Below the pieces are notes generated by a model, which worked only from the letters and a program-made list of their open reading frames with translations, was not told the DNA's origin and ran no database searches. Below are positions 1-6,807 of a stretch of 7,681 nt of DNA, piece after piece; within the stretch, counting starts at the first letter, position 1; each line of letters begins with the position of its first letter. Position numbers and translations under genes: made by a program. Origin of the DNA: an uncultured Ilumatobacter sp. (GTDB lineage: Bacteria; Actinomycetota; Acidimicrobiia; Acidimicrobiales; Ilumatobacteraceae); NCBI GenBank assembly GCA_937905835.1, contig CALCXK010000024.1, positions 1 through 7,681 of the forward strand. Direction: 5' to 3'.

Positions 1-2
1 CG

Positions 3-665
3 ACGGTGCCGCTGCCGGATCGACCACTGCGTGTGCAGATCATCGGCGACTCGGTTGCGGAGTCGCTCACAAGCCAGCAGATCACCGAAATCGCCACAGC
101 ACGGTTCGGTCAGGTGATGGTCCGCAACGATGGGCAGATCGCCTGCTCGATGGTCCGTGAAGGCAAATGGTGGCTGCTCGACGGCTCGCAGCTCACCGAT
201 CCGCAGGACTGTCGGGGCGATGACCGGTTCGGCGCAGCGGTCGAAGCATTCGAACCTGACGTCGTGTACCTGCTCTTTGGTTGGCCAGGCGTCGGTGGCG
301 GGCGCGAACTCGATGACGGTACCGTCATCACACCGTGCGAGGCGGGCTTTGATGACCGCTGGCGTTTCGAGTACCAGGCGATGATCGGCCGGTTCGAGGA
401 GTCGGCAACCGTCGTGTTCTCGTCGGTGGCGCCGCCCGCGATCGACGAAGCGGAACGCGCTCCGGGGACGAGTTGTCTGAATGCTGCATCGGATGAGCTT
501 GACGGGAATCGGTTCGACTACTCCAACTGGTTGTGCCCCGACGGCGACTGCGACGCAAGCGAGGGGCTGCGTTCCGATGGCATCCACTTCCGCAACTCGA
601 CCGAGCTGCAAGAGCAGGTGCTTCAAGCCCTCCTCGACCAGGTACTGCCCGTCGCCGGCTACTAG
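3..665 (+). CDS. SGNH-hydrolase-like domain, C-terminal part of a larger protein (5' partial)
   Basis: The frame is open to the left edge, so the true start is probably outside the window; a GTG at 6 is the first possible start inside it. Counting from that GTG, residues 10-20 contain the SGNH block I motif (IIGDSVAESL) with Ser16 as presumed nucleophile, and SDGIHF near the C-terminus supplies the D-x-x-H of block V (Asp191, His194). A strand with PDVVYLLFGW (84-93) sits where block III is expected, but the usual GxN there is not obvious. Family knowledge: SGNH domains of this kind are often fused behind an acyltransferase-3 membrane domain (OafA-like) and modify sugars or cell-wall polymers, or stand alone as esterases. 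The absence of a start with a ribosome binding site and the immediate beginning of the fold at the edge favour a fusion. There are six cysteines (47, 69, 111, 157, 177, 182), compatible with an extracytoplasmic domain. The substrate is unknown. Confidence 0.7.
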   Translation, partial: TVPLPDRPLRVQIIGDSVAESLTSQQITEIATARFGQVMVRNDGQIACSMVREGKWWLLDGSQLTDPQDCRGDDRFGAAVEAFEPDVVYLLFGWPGVGGGRELDDGTVITPCEAGFDDRWRFEYQAMIGRFEESATVVFSSVAPPAIDEAERAPGTSCLNAASDELDGNRFDYSNWLCPDGDCDASEGLRSDGIHFRNSTELQEQVLQALLDQVLPVAGY

Positions 666-666
666 C

Positions 667-883
667 TCAGGCGCGTAAGAATTCGATCAAAGCGGGCCAG
701 GCACTCCGGTCCTGCCACAGGAACGGGTGGCCACCGTCGAACGCGGTGAGCCGGGATGTGTTCAGCGATCGCCGCGCTGTTCGATGGGGGAGCGACGCCA
801 TCGAATTGTCCGTACAGCCGCGTGATCAGTTTGGTCACTGCACCGTCGGTGCCGACTCGTGAGTCCCGGAGGTCGAGGTCGTA
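667..883 (-). pseudogene. alpha/beta hydrolase, frameshifted 3' remnant
   Basis: Two frames of the minus strand together read as the end of an alpha/beta hydrolase. The upstream piece (about 883-752) contains LITRLYGQFDGVAPPSNS followed by AIAEHIP, the classic strand and acid loop with the catalytic Asp at 800-802. The match then jumps frame: from 753 to the TGA at 667-669 the sequence reads RLTAFDGGHPFLWQDRSAW and ends in a helix with LIEFLRA, which holds the catalytic His (codon at 727-729). The junction, where HIP is normally followed by a short turn and then RLT, has lost a number of bases that is not a multiple of three. The nucleophile-elbow half is missing altogether, because the neighbouring cyclodeaminase-like gene ends at 916. 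A TTG overlapping that gene's stop could start an 85-aa frame, but its last third is unrelated out-of-frame sequence. I infer a dead relic of a larger gene. A single-base sequencing error would mend the frame but not the missing N-terminus. Confidence 0.72.
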
Positions 884-915
884 CGACGTGCTCGACACAG
901 TGCGACCGGGCTGGA

Positions 916-1866
916 TCAAGCTGGTGGCTGACGCAAGGCTTCATAGACTGCCGCCGCGCTGACGAGGTCTTCGAGGGCGTGACCCACCGACTTGAAGAGC
1001 GTGATGTCGTCGTCGGCGCGGTGCACGTCGAACCCTCGACACAGGCTGAAGAGGTCAGCCTCGATGTCGCTCTCGCGCAGTGCGCCGCTCTGAATGGGCT
1101 GCAAGATGTCGCCTGCTTCGGTGAGCGCCCCAGCCATCGTGTCGACAAAAACTCGCGCTCGCCTGATCGCCACGTCATCCGTTTCGCGCATGGCCGGGGT
1201 GAACGCGCCGACGAGGTCAAGGTGACAGCCGACGTTCAGCGAGCCACCCGAGACCACTGGTGTCGACGACATGGTGGCGCAGGTGACGATGTCGGCGGCA
1301 GCGCACGCTGCGCCGAGGTCGGTTGTCGAAGTTGCGGGGAGGCCGTCGTCGAACAGTGCAGCTGCGAGCTGCTCGGCACCCGCTGACCGATGGTTCCAGA
1401 CGATGACCTCGTCGATCGGGAACAGCGTGCAGTAACCCCGTGCCAGCTCGCCAGCGAGACGGCCGGAACCAACAACCACGAGCCGGTGCGAATCGGGTCG
1501 AGCGAGCATCGTCGCGGCGAGGACCGAGGCTGCTGCGGTCCGGCGTGCGGTGAGTGCTCCGCCGTCGAGGATCGCGAGAGGCACCCCGGTGGTGCCATTC
1601 AGGAGGAGGTAGTTGCCGTTGATGGTCGCAACGTCGGTGTCGCGGTTGGTGGGGAAGACGGTGACGAGTTTGACGCCCGCGTACTGGTCGCTCCATGACG
1701 GCATCAGGAGGAGCGTCGGCGAGTCATCGTCCGTTCCCATCGAGTGATGGTGGCGCTGCGGAGTGGTCACCGAGTCGCCAGCGAGAAATCCGGTGCGGAG
1801 GACATCGATGGCGAACGGCCAGGGGAGTTCGGCATCGATGTGGTCAGCGGTGATCACGTCGAGCAT
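916..1866 (-). CDS. Ornithine cyclodeaminase / mu-crystallin family NAD(P)-dependent protein
   Basis: This is a 316-residue protein, the normal length of the family (about 310-330). It shows the family blocks in order: AGVKLVTVFPTN (63-74) with the conserved substrate-site Lys66; LDGGALTARRTAAA (100-113); the Rossmann glycine motif VVGSGRLAGELA (131-142), where the usual GTGxQA is GSGRLA; HLDLVGAFTPAMRETDD (215-231) with the conserved acidic residue near 230; and FKSVGHALEDL (291-301) at the end. The family includes ornithine cyclodeaminase, bacterial and archaeal alanine dehydrogenase-like enzymes and reductases of cyclic imino acids, all using NAD(P); the sequence does not settle which reaction applies. 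The ATG at 1866 was chosen because the fold begins there (MLDVITADHI) and a longer in-frame extension would run under the divergent flavoprotein gene. There is no Shine-Dalgarno; CATGAT lies 6 nt upstream and could be the -10 of a leaderless message. The gene is followed by the broken hydrolase on the same strand. Confidence 0.88.
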   Translation of the reverse strand: MLDVITADHIDAELPWPFAIDVLRTGFLAGDSVTTPQRHHHSMGTDDDSPTLLLMPSWSDQYAGVKLVTVFPTNRDTDVATINGNYLLLNGTTGVPLAILDGGALTARRTAAASVLAATMLARPDSHRLVVVGSGRLAGELARGYCTLFPIDEVIVWNHRSAGAEQLAAALFDDGLPATSTTDLGAACAAADIVTCATMSSTPVVSGGSLNVGCHLDLVGAFTPAMRETDDVAIRRARVFVDTMAGALTEAGDILQPIQSGALRESDIEADLFSLCRGFDVHRADDDITLFKSVGHALEDLVSAAAVYEALRQPPA

Positions 1867-1926
1867 CGCCCGATCATGGCAGGCCCGACTTGTCGTACAC
1901 ACGTCGAAGTCGTGAGACTGTCCGTC
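1867..1926. promoter_or_regulatory. Divergent control region of the cyclodeaminase-like and acyl-CoA dehydrogenase-like genes
   Basis: Sixty bases separate the two divergent starts, so both promoters must lie here or inside the coding starts. An imperfect inverted repeat, GACTT (1887-1891) and AAGTC (1907-1911) with arm centres 20 bp apart and a partial CG/CG continuation inward, sits near the middle and could be an operator. On the minus strand CATGAT (1873-1878) lies 6 nt before the cyclodeaminase-like ATG. I see no convincing -35/-10 pair for the rightward gene. Function is inferred from position only. Confidence 0.35.
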
Positions 1927-2997
1927 ATGCCAGCTGCTGAGGTTACGTCGCCCATCGCAGTTGCGCAGCGGATCGCCGATGAAGCATTGTTCCCCACCGC
2001 GCAAGACATCGACCGCTCGGCGCTCATTCCACTCGATCGATTTGCGGTGCTGGCCGACGCTGGGTTGTTCGGCATCGCCGGGCCGGCGGAACTGGGCTTC
2101 GGTGGGCTCGACGTCCACGAGTTGCGACGTGTTATGGCGGCCGTGAGCAGTGGGTGTGGCGCGACGTTCTTCGCGTGGGCGCAGCATCACGGCGTCGTGA
2201 GAACGGTTGGTGAGGCGTCGAACGGTGAATTGCGCGAAGCGTGGCTTGCTCGGTTGTGCCGCGGCGATGTCGTTGCCGGTACGGCTTTTGCGCACCTCCG
2301 ACGTGGCGACCGGCGAGCGGTGACGGCGACACGTGTGCCTGGTGGATGGCGGCTCAAGGGGTGTGCGCCGTGGGCGACGTCGTGGGGTATCGCCAAAATG
2401 TTCACGGTCGCGGTCGAATCAGAAGACGGCGAATTGATCTGGACGCTGATCGACGGTGTTGAGCAATCAGGCCTCGATGTGGTACCTCTTGCCCTTCCGG
2501 TCTTCGGGTCGACTGGCACGGTGGCCCTTCGGTTTGACGCCATGGTGGTGCCGGACAACAGCGTGCTTGGCACCGGTGACGCAGCGGCGTGGCGGGCAAG
2601 TGATCGCATTCGAGCAGCCGCCGGCCAGACAGGGGTGCTGGGTGTCGCGGATCGTGCCGCCCGGCTACTTGTCGACGAGGTGCGGGGTTCGGACGATCCG
2701 GCTGGCGACGCTGCTCAACGGCTACGGACGGAGCTGGATGACATCTGGTTGCGCGACCGTGCGGTCATCGAGTCGTTGAGCGGCACTGTCGATGATGCGC
2801 TGCTGGCCAAGGCGAGCGACCACCGGGCAGCCTGCCTCGACCTCGGTCAGCGGGCGACGACGGCGCTCCTCGCAGCGCGCGGCGGGAGCGGCATGGATCT
2901 CAACCACCCGGCCCAGCGGCTGGCCAGGGAAGCAGCGTTTTACGTCATCCAGGCACAGACGGTTGACGGCCGCGCCGCAACGCTGCGCTCGGTCTGA
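1927..2997 (+). CDS. Acyl-CoA dehydrogenase-like flavoprotein
   Basis: This is a 356-residue protein, slightly short for the family (about 380). It has a helical N-terminal domain (1-115, with LADAGLFGI and ELGFGGLDVHELRRVMAAVS). A central beta domain follows (116-215), with AGTAFAHLRR in place of the usual flavin-contact strand, WRLKGCAPWATSWGIAKMF matching the 'xLxGxKxWxTxA' block, and LRFDAMVVPDNSVLG at the end. The C-terminal helical domain carries RGGSGMDLNHPAQRLAREA (318-336), the counterpart of the 'GGxGxxxxxPxxRxxRDA' flavin/CoA block. In medium-chain acyl-CoA dehydrogenases the next motif holds the catalytic Glu (YEGT); here the aligned residues are IQAQT, so that base is absent. The protein may be a non-canonical dehydrogenase or a flavin monooxygenase or oxidase of the same fold (DszC/HpaA-like). 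The ATG at 1927 fits the fold start; a GTG at 1912 is an alternative. It is divergent from the cyclodeaminase-like gene and convergent with the TetR gene (13-nt gap). Confidence 0.82.
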   Translation: MPAAEVTSPIAVAQRIADEALFPTAQDIDRSALIPLDRFAVLADAGLFGIAGPAELGFGGLDVHELRRVMAAVSSGCGATFFAWAQHHGVVRTVGEASNGELREAWLARLCRGDVVAGTAFAHLRRGDRRAVTATRVPGGWRLKGCAPWATSWGIAKMFTVAVESEDGELIWTLIDGVEQSGLDVVPLALPVFGSTGTVALRFDAMVVPDNSVLGTGDAAAWRASDRIRAAAGQTGVLGVADRAARLLVDEVRGSDDPAGDAAQRLRTELDDIWLRDRAVIESLSGTVDDALLAKASDHRAACLDLGQRATTALLAARGGSGMDLNHPAQRLAREAAFYVIQAQTVDGRAATLRSV

Positions 2998-3010
2998 TCA
3001 GCAGGTTCGG

Positions 3011-3598
3011 TCAGGCGGTTCGGACGGAGGCGAACGCGGCGTCAACGATCTTGTCGACGTCAGCTGCCGGGAACGATTCCGACGTCATCAGCCGTCGGTA
3101 GAAGAGTGGCCCGACCAGCATCTCGGCCAGCATTTGAGTGTCAGCTTCGGCGCTGATCTCGCCGGCGCGTTTACCGTCGTCGAGAACGTTTATGAGAATG
3201 GCTCGACGTTCGGCGCTGAACCGGTGATGGAACTCGCGCACTGAGTCGTCGTACTGCGCCGCACTGACCATGGCTGGCATGCACGCAGAGGCCGAACTGC
3301 CGTCAGACAGGTGGTTCGCCAGCCATGTCAGCAACTCGATTGTCCGGTCGCGGACGGTGCCCACGGCAGAGACCTGGACCTCGGTGCTGATCGATTCGAG
3401 GGCCGATGCCAAGAGGCCGAGTTTGCCGTCCCAGTGCCGATAGATCGTGGCCTTGCCGACCCCGGCCCGCTTGGCAATCGACTCGATGTTCACTGCGCCG
3501 TAGCCGACCTCAGCCAGTTCGTCGAGAGCCGCCTCGCAGATCAAGCGCCGCGACCGTTCGACACGCGGATCAGTTGGTTGGATGTCGTCGCTACTCAC
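3011..3598 (-). CDS. TetR-family transcriptional regulator
   Basis: This is a 195-residue protein with a TetR N-terminal domain: a helix RSRRLICEAALDELAEVGY (15-33), then the helix-turn-helix at about 38-57 (NIESIAKRAGVGKATIYRHW), followed by DGKLGLL, all hallmark family residues. The C-terminal half (about 80-190) is the variable ligand-binding and dimer domain. Family role: a dimeric repressor released by a small ligand. It begins 5 nt after the stop of the efflux pump on the same strand, so the two are almost certainly co-transcribed and probably translationally coupled. The GTG at 3596-3598 is the only start that fits the domain, and no Shine-Dalgarno precedes it. The likely target is the pump promoter, where repeated ACG-N4-CGT motifs occur; this would make the operon autoregulated. 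The ligand cannot be read from the sequence. Confidence 0.93.
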   Translation of the reverse strand: MSSDDIQPTDPRVERSRRLICEAALDELAEVGYGAVNIESIAKRAGVGKATIYRHWDGKLGLLASALESISTEVQVSAVGTVRDRTIELLTWLANHLSDGSSASACMPAMVSAAQYDDSVREFHHRFSAERRAILINVLDDGKRAGEISAEADTQMLAEMLVGPLFYRRLMTSESFPAADVDKIVDAAFASVRTA

Positions 3599-3603
3599 AG
3601 CAT

Positions 3604-5235
3604 TCAGGATGCCAGATCGGCTGGCGTGGGAGTGGTCTCGTCGGCTGCTTCGTCGGTGGGGTGTGTGCCGCGGGCGGCGTCGGTGCGTCGCCCGAACACG
3701 AAGACTGCGACACCGATCACCGCAGCGATTGCCGCCGCGGAGGCGAGTGATGAGTTGAAGGCATCGGTGAATGCTGCTCGGGCTTCCTCACCGAGCCGGA
3801 GTGCGACCTCGGTGGGCAGCCGTGGGTCGCCAGCGATCTGTACAGCGGCGCCGATCGACTCCGCAGCGGGACCCGCGGATTCGCGCGGGAGCGAGGCCAG
3901 CACGTCGTCGCTGATGCCGCTGCGATAAGCCGAGTTGGCAATCGAGCCGAGCACGGCGATACCGAGCGCACCGCCGACCTCTCGGGTTGTGTCGTTTACG
4001 GCCGAACCGACACCTGCCTTGTTGAGCGGCACGGCCGACATGATCGAGCCGGTCGCCGGGGCGACGGTGATGCCCATTCCGATGCCGAGCAAGACGAGGC
4101 CGAGAGCGATGGCCAGGTAGCTGGTCGAGGCTTCGACGAAGGCCATCACAGCGAAGCCCGCAGTGATGAACCCAAACCCGAGTGCCATGACTCGGCTCGC
4201 GCCGAACTTCTCACTGACCGCAGCACTGCGCGGCGAGACCATCACCAATGCAACCGCGAGCGGCAGTGTCGCGACGCCGGCGTCGAGTGGCGAGTAGTCG
4301 CGCACGAACTGCAGAAACTGAGTCATGAGGAAGAAGAATCCGAACATCACGAAGAAGGCGAAGGTGATAACGCCAGAGCCGAGCGAGAAGCCGCCGTTAC
4401 GGAAGAACGTCATGGGCAGCATCGGGTGCTTGGTGCGTAGCTCCCAGACAATGAAGCCTCCGAGCCCGACGATTGCCAACACGAATCCGGCGATCACCGG
4501 GGTGCTCGACCAACCCTTGACAGGGCCTTCGATGATGCCGAACAGCAGCGCGGCGAGGCCGACGATCGACAGCACGGCGCCCACTGGATCGAGTGGCGTT
4601 GACTCGTCATCCTTCGATCGCGGAGCCCAGATGCTGACGGCGGTCAGCGTGATGGCGACGGTGACGACGTTGAACAGGAATGCGGCGCCCCACCAGTAGG
4701 CCGGGAAGACCCACCAGTCGGTCAGCAGGAAGCCAACCACGAGCGGGCCGAGCGCTCCACCGGCTCCGGCGAACCCGGCCCAGACGGCGATGGCCTTTGA
4801 CCGTTCTTGTGGCGCGAAGATGGCCGAGATGATCGACAGCGTTGCAGGCATGACAAACGCGGCGCCGATGCCCATGACAGCCCTTGACACAATGACCACG
4901 GTGACGTCGCCTTCGAACGTGCCGATGATGGAGCCGACACCGAACAGCAGCAGCCCGCCTTGGAGCGCACGCTTGCGACCGAAGCGGTCACCAATTGCGC
5001 CGGCCGAGATCAGCAGCCCGGCGAAGATGATGGCGTACGAGTCGACAATCCACTGCAGGTCGGTTGCCGACGCCCCGAGCGATGACTGGATCGACGGAAT
5101 GGCGACGTTCAATCCCGAAACCGCCATCACGACCATCACGAGGCTGAGGCACATAATGCCGAGCAGGAACCAGCGCTTCGCGTAGATCTCGGGTTGCTCG
5201 AACAGCGCAATGTGAGCGGGGGCAGCGGGGGTCAT
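3604..5235 (-). CDS. MFS efflux transporter, DHA2 (EmrB/QacA) family, 14 TM segments
   Basis: This is a 543-residue integral membrane protein with about fourteen hydrophobic segments, starting at roughly residues 21-46, 62-83, 90-109, 111-136, 148-171 and 181-204, with eight more before residue 525. Motif D1 and motif A are clear (WIVDSYAIIFAG at 62-73, then GAIGDRFGRKRAL at 79-91). Motif C, typical of drug antiporters, is GAGGALGPLVVG (157-168). The length and 14-helix plan place it in the DHA2 proton/drug antiporter group with EmrB and QacA, which export hydrophobic or cationic drugs, dyes or the cell's own metabolites. The cytoplasmic tail is polar and Thr/Pro-rich. The ATG at 5233-5235 has an excellent AAGGAG Shine-Dalgarno with a 6-nt spacer, the strongest ribosome site in the window. 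The gene leads a two-gene unit with the TetR gene. Its substrate is unknown; inducible export of a toxic compound is inferred from the pairing. Confidence 0.95.
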   Translation of the reverse strand: MTPAAPAHIALFEQPEIYAKRWFLLGIMCLSLVMVVMAVSGLNVAIPSIQSSLGASATDLQWIVDSYAIIFAGLLISAGAIGDRFGRKRALQGGLLLFGVGSIIGTFEGDVTVVIVSRAVMGIGAAFVMPATLSIISAIFAPQERSKAIAVWAGFAGAGGALGPLVVGFLLTDWWVFPAYWWGAAFLFNVVTVAITLTAVSIWAPRSKDDESTPLDPVGAVLSIVGLAALLFGIIEGPVKGWSSTPVIAGFVLAIVGLGGFIVWELRTKHPMLPMTFFRNGGFSLGSGVITFAFFVMFGFFFLMTQFLQFVRDYSPLDAGVATLPLAVALVMVSPRSAAVSEKFGASRVMALGFGFITAGFAVMAFVEASTSYLAIALGLVLLGIGMGITVAPATGSIMSAVPLNKAGVGSAVNDTTREVGGALGIAVLGSIANSAYRSGISDDVLASLPRESAGPAAESIGAAVQIAGDPRLPTEVALRLGEEARAAFTDAFNSSLASAAAIAAVIGVAVFVFGRRTDAARGTHPTDEAADETTPTPADLAS

Positions 5236-5241
5236 CGGGGT

Positions 5242-5247
5242 CTCCTT
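5242..5247 (-). promoter_or_regulatory. Shine-Dalgarno of the efflux pump gene
   Basis: The minus strand reads AAGGAG six bases before the ATG. It fixes the pump start and contrasts with most other genes here, which lack a recognisable ribosome site. Confidence 0.85.
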
Positions 5248-5252
5248 GTAGA

Positions 5253-5303
5253 ACGCATCCGTATCGAATAGAACGTATACGTCTCGTTATGAAACGCCAA
5301 CGT
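5253..5303 (-). promoter_or_regulatory. Pump promoter with three phased ACG-N4-CGT operator candidates
   Basis: Three inverted motifs of the form ACG-N4-CGT occur at 5253-5262 (spacer CATC), 5273-5282 (spacer TATA, a perfect 10-bp palindrome) and 5294-5303 (spacer CCAA). Their spacings are 20 and 21 bp, about two helical turns, so all face the same side of the DNA. On the minus strand a plausible promoter has TTGGCG (5295-5300), a 17-bp spacer and TACGTT (5272-5277); the middle motif covers its -10 and the third covers its -35. A further 13-bp inverted repeat, CAACG-TCT-CGTTG, lies at 5298-5310, and ACGTCTCGTT is repeated directly at 5279-5288 and 5300-5309. Position and symmetry suggest binding sites for the TetR protein encoded downstream. 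Binding itself is inferred. Confidence 0.6.
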
Positions 5304-5377
5304 CTCGTTGCAAAATGGGACGTTGCCCCTTTTCGATCGAACAAATGATCTTGTAGTGTATTACCATCGAACACCTG

Positions 5378-5383
5378 TATACT
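5378..5383 (+). promoter_or_regulatory. -10 box (TATACT) of the DUF222/HNH gene, probably leaderless
   Basis: TATACT ends five bases before the ATG at 5389, and no Shine-Dalgarno is present. A -10 box at this distance puts transcription start at or next to the start codon, the arrangement of leaderless mRNAs that are common in actinobacteria. No good -35 is seen at the right distance (TTGTAG at 5351-5356 is too far, TTACCA at 5361-5366 too near). Confidence 0.5.
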
Positions 5384-5388
5384 TAAGT

Positions 5389-6777
5389 ATGTCGTTATCC
5401 GCTGAGCTTGAGCATGGATTCAACGACACTGTTGGCGTCCTCAACTCCCAGAATGCGGTGCTCGTCGATCAAGTTGCTCGCTTGCTGTCGGACGAACGGC
5501 TGTGGGCCGGTGATGGCATGACGTCGATGTCGCACTGGGTTGCGTGGCGCGCTGGGGTGTCGGCGGCCACTGCTTCGGCGATCGTTGCAATTGCTGAGCG
5601 AGTCGACGATTTACCCGAATCGGTCGCCGTATTTCGACGAGGCGAACTCTCGCTCGATCAGATGGCAACGATTGCGCGGAACGCTCCGTCGTGGACCGAT
5701 GTGCAATCGCGTGACTACGCCACCGTCATGACGGTCAACCAACTGCGCCATGTGCTGCGCAAGTACCCGTTCCCCGAGCTTGACGCTGACGGCCGCGAAG
5801 TGGGTGGCCAGGTTGACAGTGCAGCGGCTCCCCAGAAGAACGACGAAGTCGATGAGTCTGATGAGCCGGTAGCGCCAGCAACGTCATCGGATGACGATGC
5901 CGCATCCCCATCGGATGCAAGCGCTTGCGACATCGACGAGTTCCTGTCGATGTCACAAGACGACGATGGTTCGTTCCGTCTTGCTGGGCGATTCAGTGTC
6001 GAAACCGGCATGGTCGTGCGGTCGGCGCTCGACGAAGTGCGCGACCGGTTGTTCCAACGCGGCGAGTTCGGCGTCGGTTTGGTCGAGGCCTTGCACGAGA
6101 TGGCGCAGTCATCACTCGACTCAATTGCTGACCCGGCACGTCGGTCACGCTTCAGGGTCAACCTGTTCATCAATGCCGATCGCAACGGACGCGGCATGGT
6201 CGACGCAACCGGGTGGAATGTGCCCGATGCGATCCGCCGCTGGATCACTTGCGATGGAATGGTCACACCGGTGTTCCTCGAAGGTGGACTGCCCGTGTCG
6301 GTCGGTCGCAGCCAGTACGTCGTGCCGATCCGTACGCGCACCGTCATCGAACATCGAGATCACGGCGAGTGTCGCGTGCCTGGCTGCGATGCGGCGCTCG
6401 GCCTCGAGGTGCATCACCTGATCCACTGGGAACACGGCGGTTCGACCGACACGGCGAACTTGGTGCTCATTTGCGGCAAGCACCATCGAATGCACCATCG
6501 TGGTCGGCTCGACATCACCGGCGACGCCGACCAGCCCGGTGGGCTCGAATTTCGCAACCAGCACGGACGGGTCATCAAACCGTCGGGCGCAGCACCAAAC
6601 TTGCCAACCGGCCCATTGCCGAAGCCTGTAGCTGAGTATTCGCATCCGGATGGCGGCCGCCTCGACACCGGGCAGGTCTACTTCAACCCGCCACGCACGT
6701 ATTACGACGACCTACGCGACCGCATGCAATCCGACAGCGAATACCTCGCCAGTATCCAGCCGCCCGGGCTGCGCTGA
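5389..6777 (+). CDS. DUF222 / HNH endonuclease domain protein (13E12 repeat family type)
   Basis: This is a 462-residue protein. The N-terminal part (about 15-240) is the helical DUF222 domain, with LSDERLWAG, MTSMSHWVAWRAGVS (44-58) and a FRRGELSLDQMATIA segment (82-96), interrupted by an acidic, Ser/Ala-rich linker at about 145-195. The C-terminal HNH nuclease motif is complete: Cys328 and Cys333, LEVHHLIHWEHGGSTDTANL (339-358) with His342/His343 and Asn357, then Cys362 and HHRMHH (365-370); the cysteines probably bind a structural zinc. Family knowledge: these proteins occur in many copies in mycobacteria and other actinobacteria, and their biological role is poorly known; DNA cleavage is expected from the HNH motif. 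The ATG at 5389 is preferred over an open extension to 5308 because the extension lies in the promoter region and does not resemble the family. Its promoter region adjoins the divergent pump operators, so shared regulation is possible. Confidence 0.9.
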   Translation: MSLSAELEHGFNDTVGVLNSQNAVLVDQVARLLSDERLWAGDGMTSMSHWVAWRAGVSAATASAIVAIAERVDDLPESVAVFRRGELSLDQMATIARNAPSWTDVQSRDYATVMTVNQLRHVLRKYPFPELDADGREVGGQVDSAAAPQKNDEVDESDEPVAPATSSDDDAASPSDASACDIDEFLSMSQDDDGSFRLAGRFSVETGMVVRSALDEVRDRLFQRGEFGVGLVEALHEMAQSSLDSIADPARRSRFRVNLFINADRNGRGMVDATGWNVPDAIRRWITCDGMVTPVFLEGGLPVSVGRSQYVVPIRTRTVIEHRDHGECRVPGCDAALGLEVHHLIHWEHGGSTDTANLVLICGKHHRMHHRGRLDITGDADQPGGLEFRNQHGRVIKPSGAAPNLPTGPLPKPVAEYSHPDGGRLDTGQVYFNPPRTYYDDLRDRMQSDSEYLASIQPPGLR

Positions 6778-6807
6778 CGACCCGGACTTTACCGACGACT
6801 CAGCCCG

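Noticed and set aside
859..1386. Plus-strand open frame of 175 codons
   Set aside because: It is antisense to the well-supported cyclodeaminase-like gene and has no recognisable domain.
1744..1926. Upstream extension of the acyl-CoA dehydrogenase-like frame
   Set aside because: It overlaps the divergent cyclodeaminase-like gene and its residues do not look like the helical N-terminal domain.
1867..2295. In-frame extension of the cyclodeaminase-like protein to 459 residues
   Set aside because: It would run antisense under the start of the flavoprotein gene, has no family resemblance, and the 316-residue form already has the normal length and N-terminus.
2998..3010. Terminator between the convergent flavoprotein and TetR genes
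   Set aside because: The gap is only 13 bases and contains no hairpin.
5308..5388. Upstream extension of the DUF222/HNH frame
   Set aside because: It covers the promoter region, including the TATACT box, and does not resemble the family.
6765..6807. Possible bidirectional terminator between the HNH gene and the small membrane gene (CGGGCTG paired with CAGCCCG)
   Set aside because: The loop would be 29 nt long and there is no T-run on either side, so chance pairing in GC-rich DNA is as likely.
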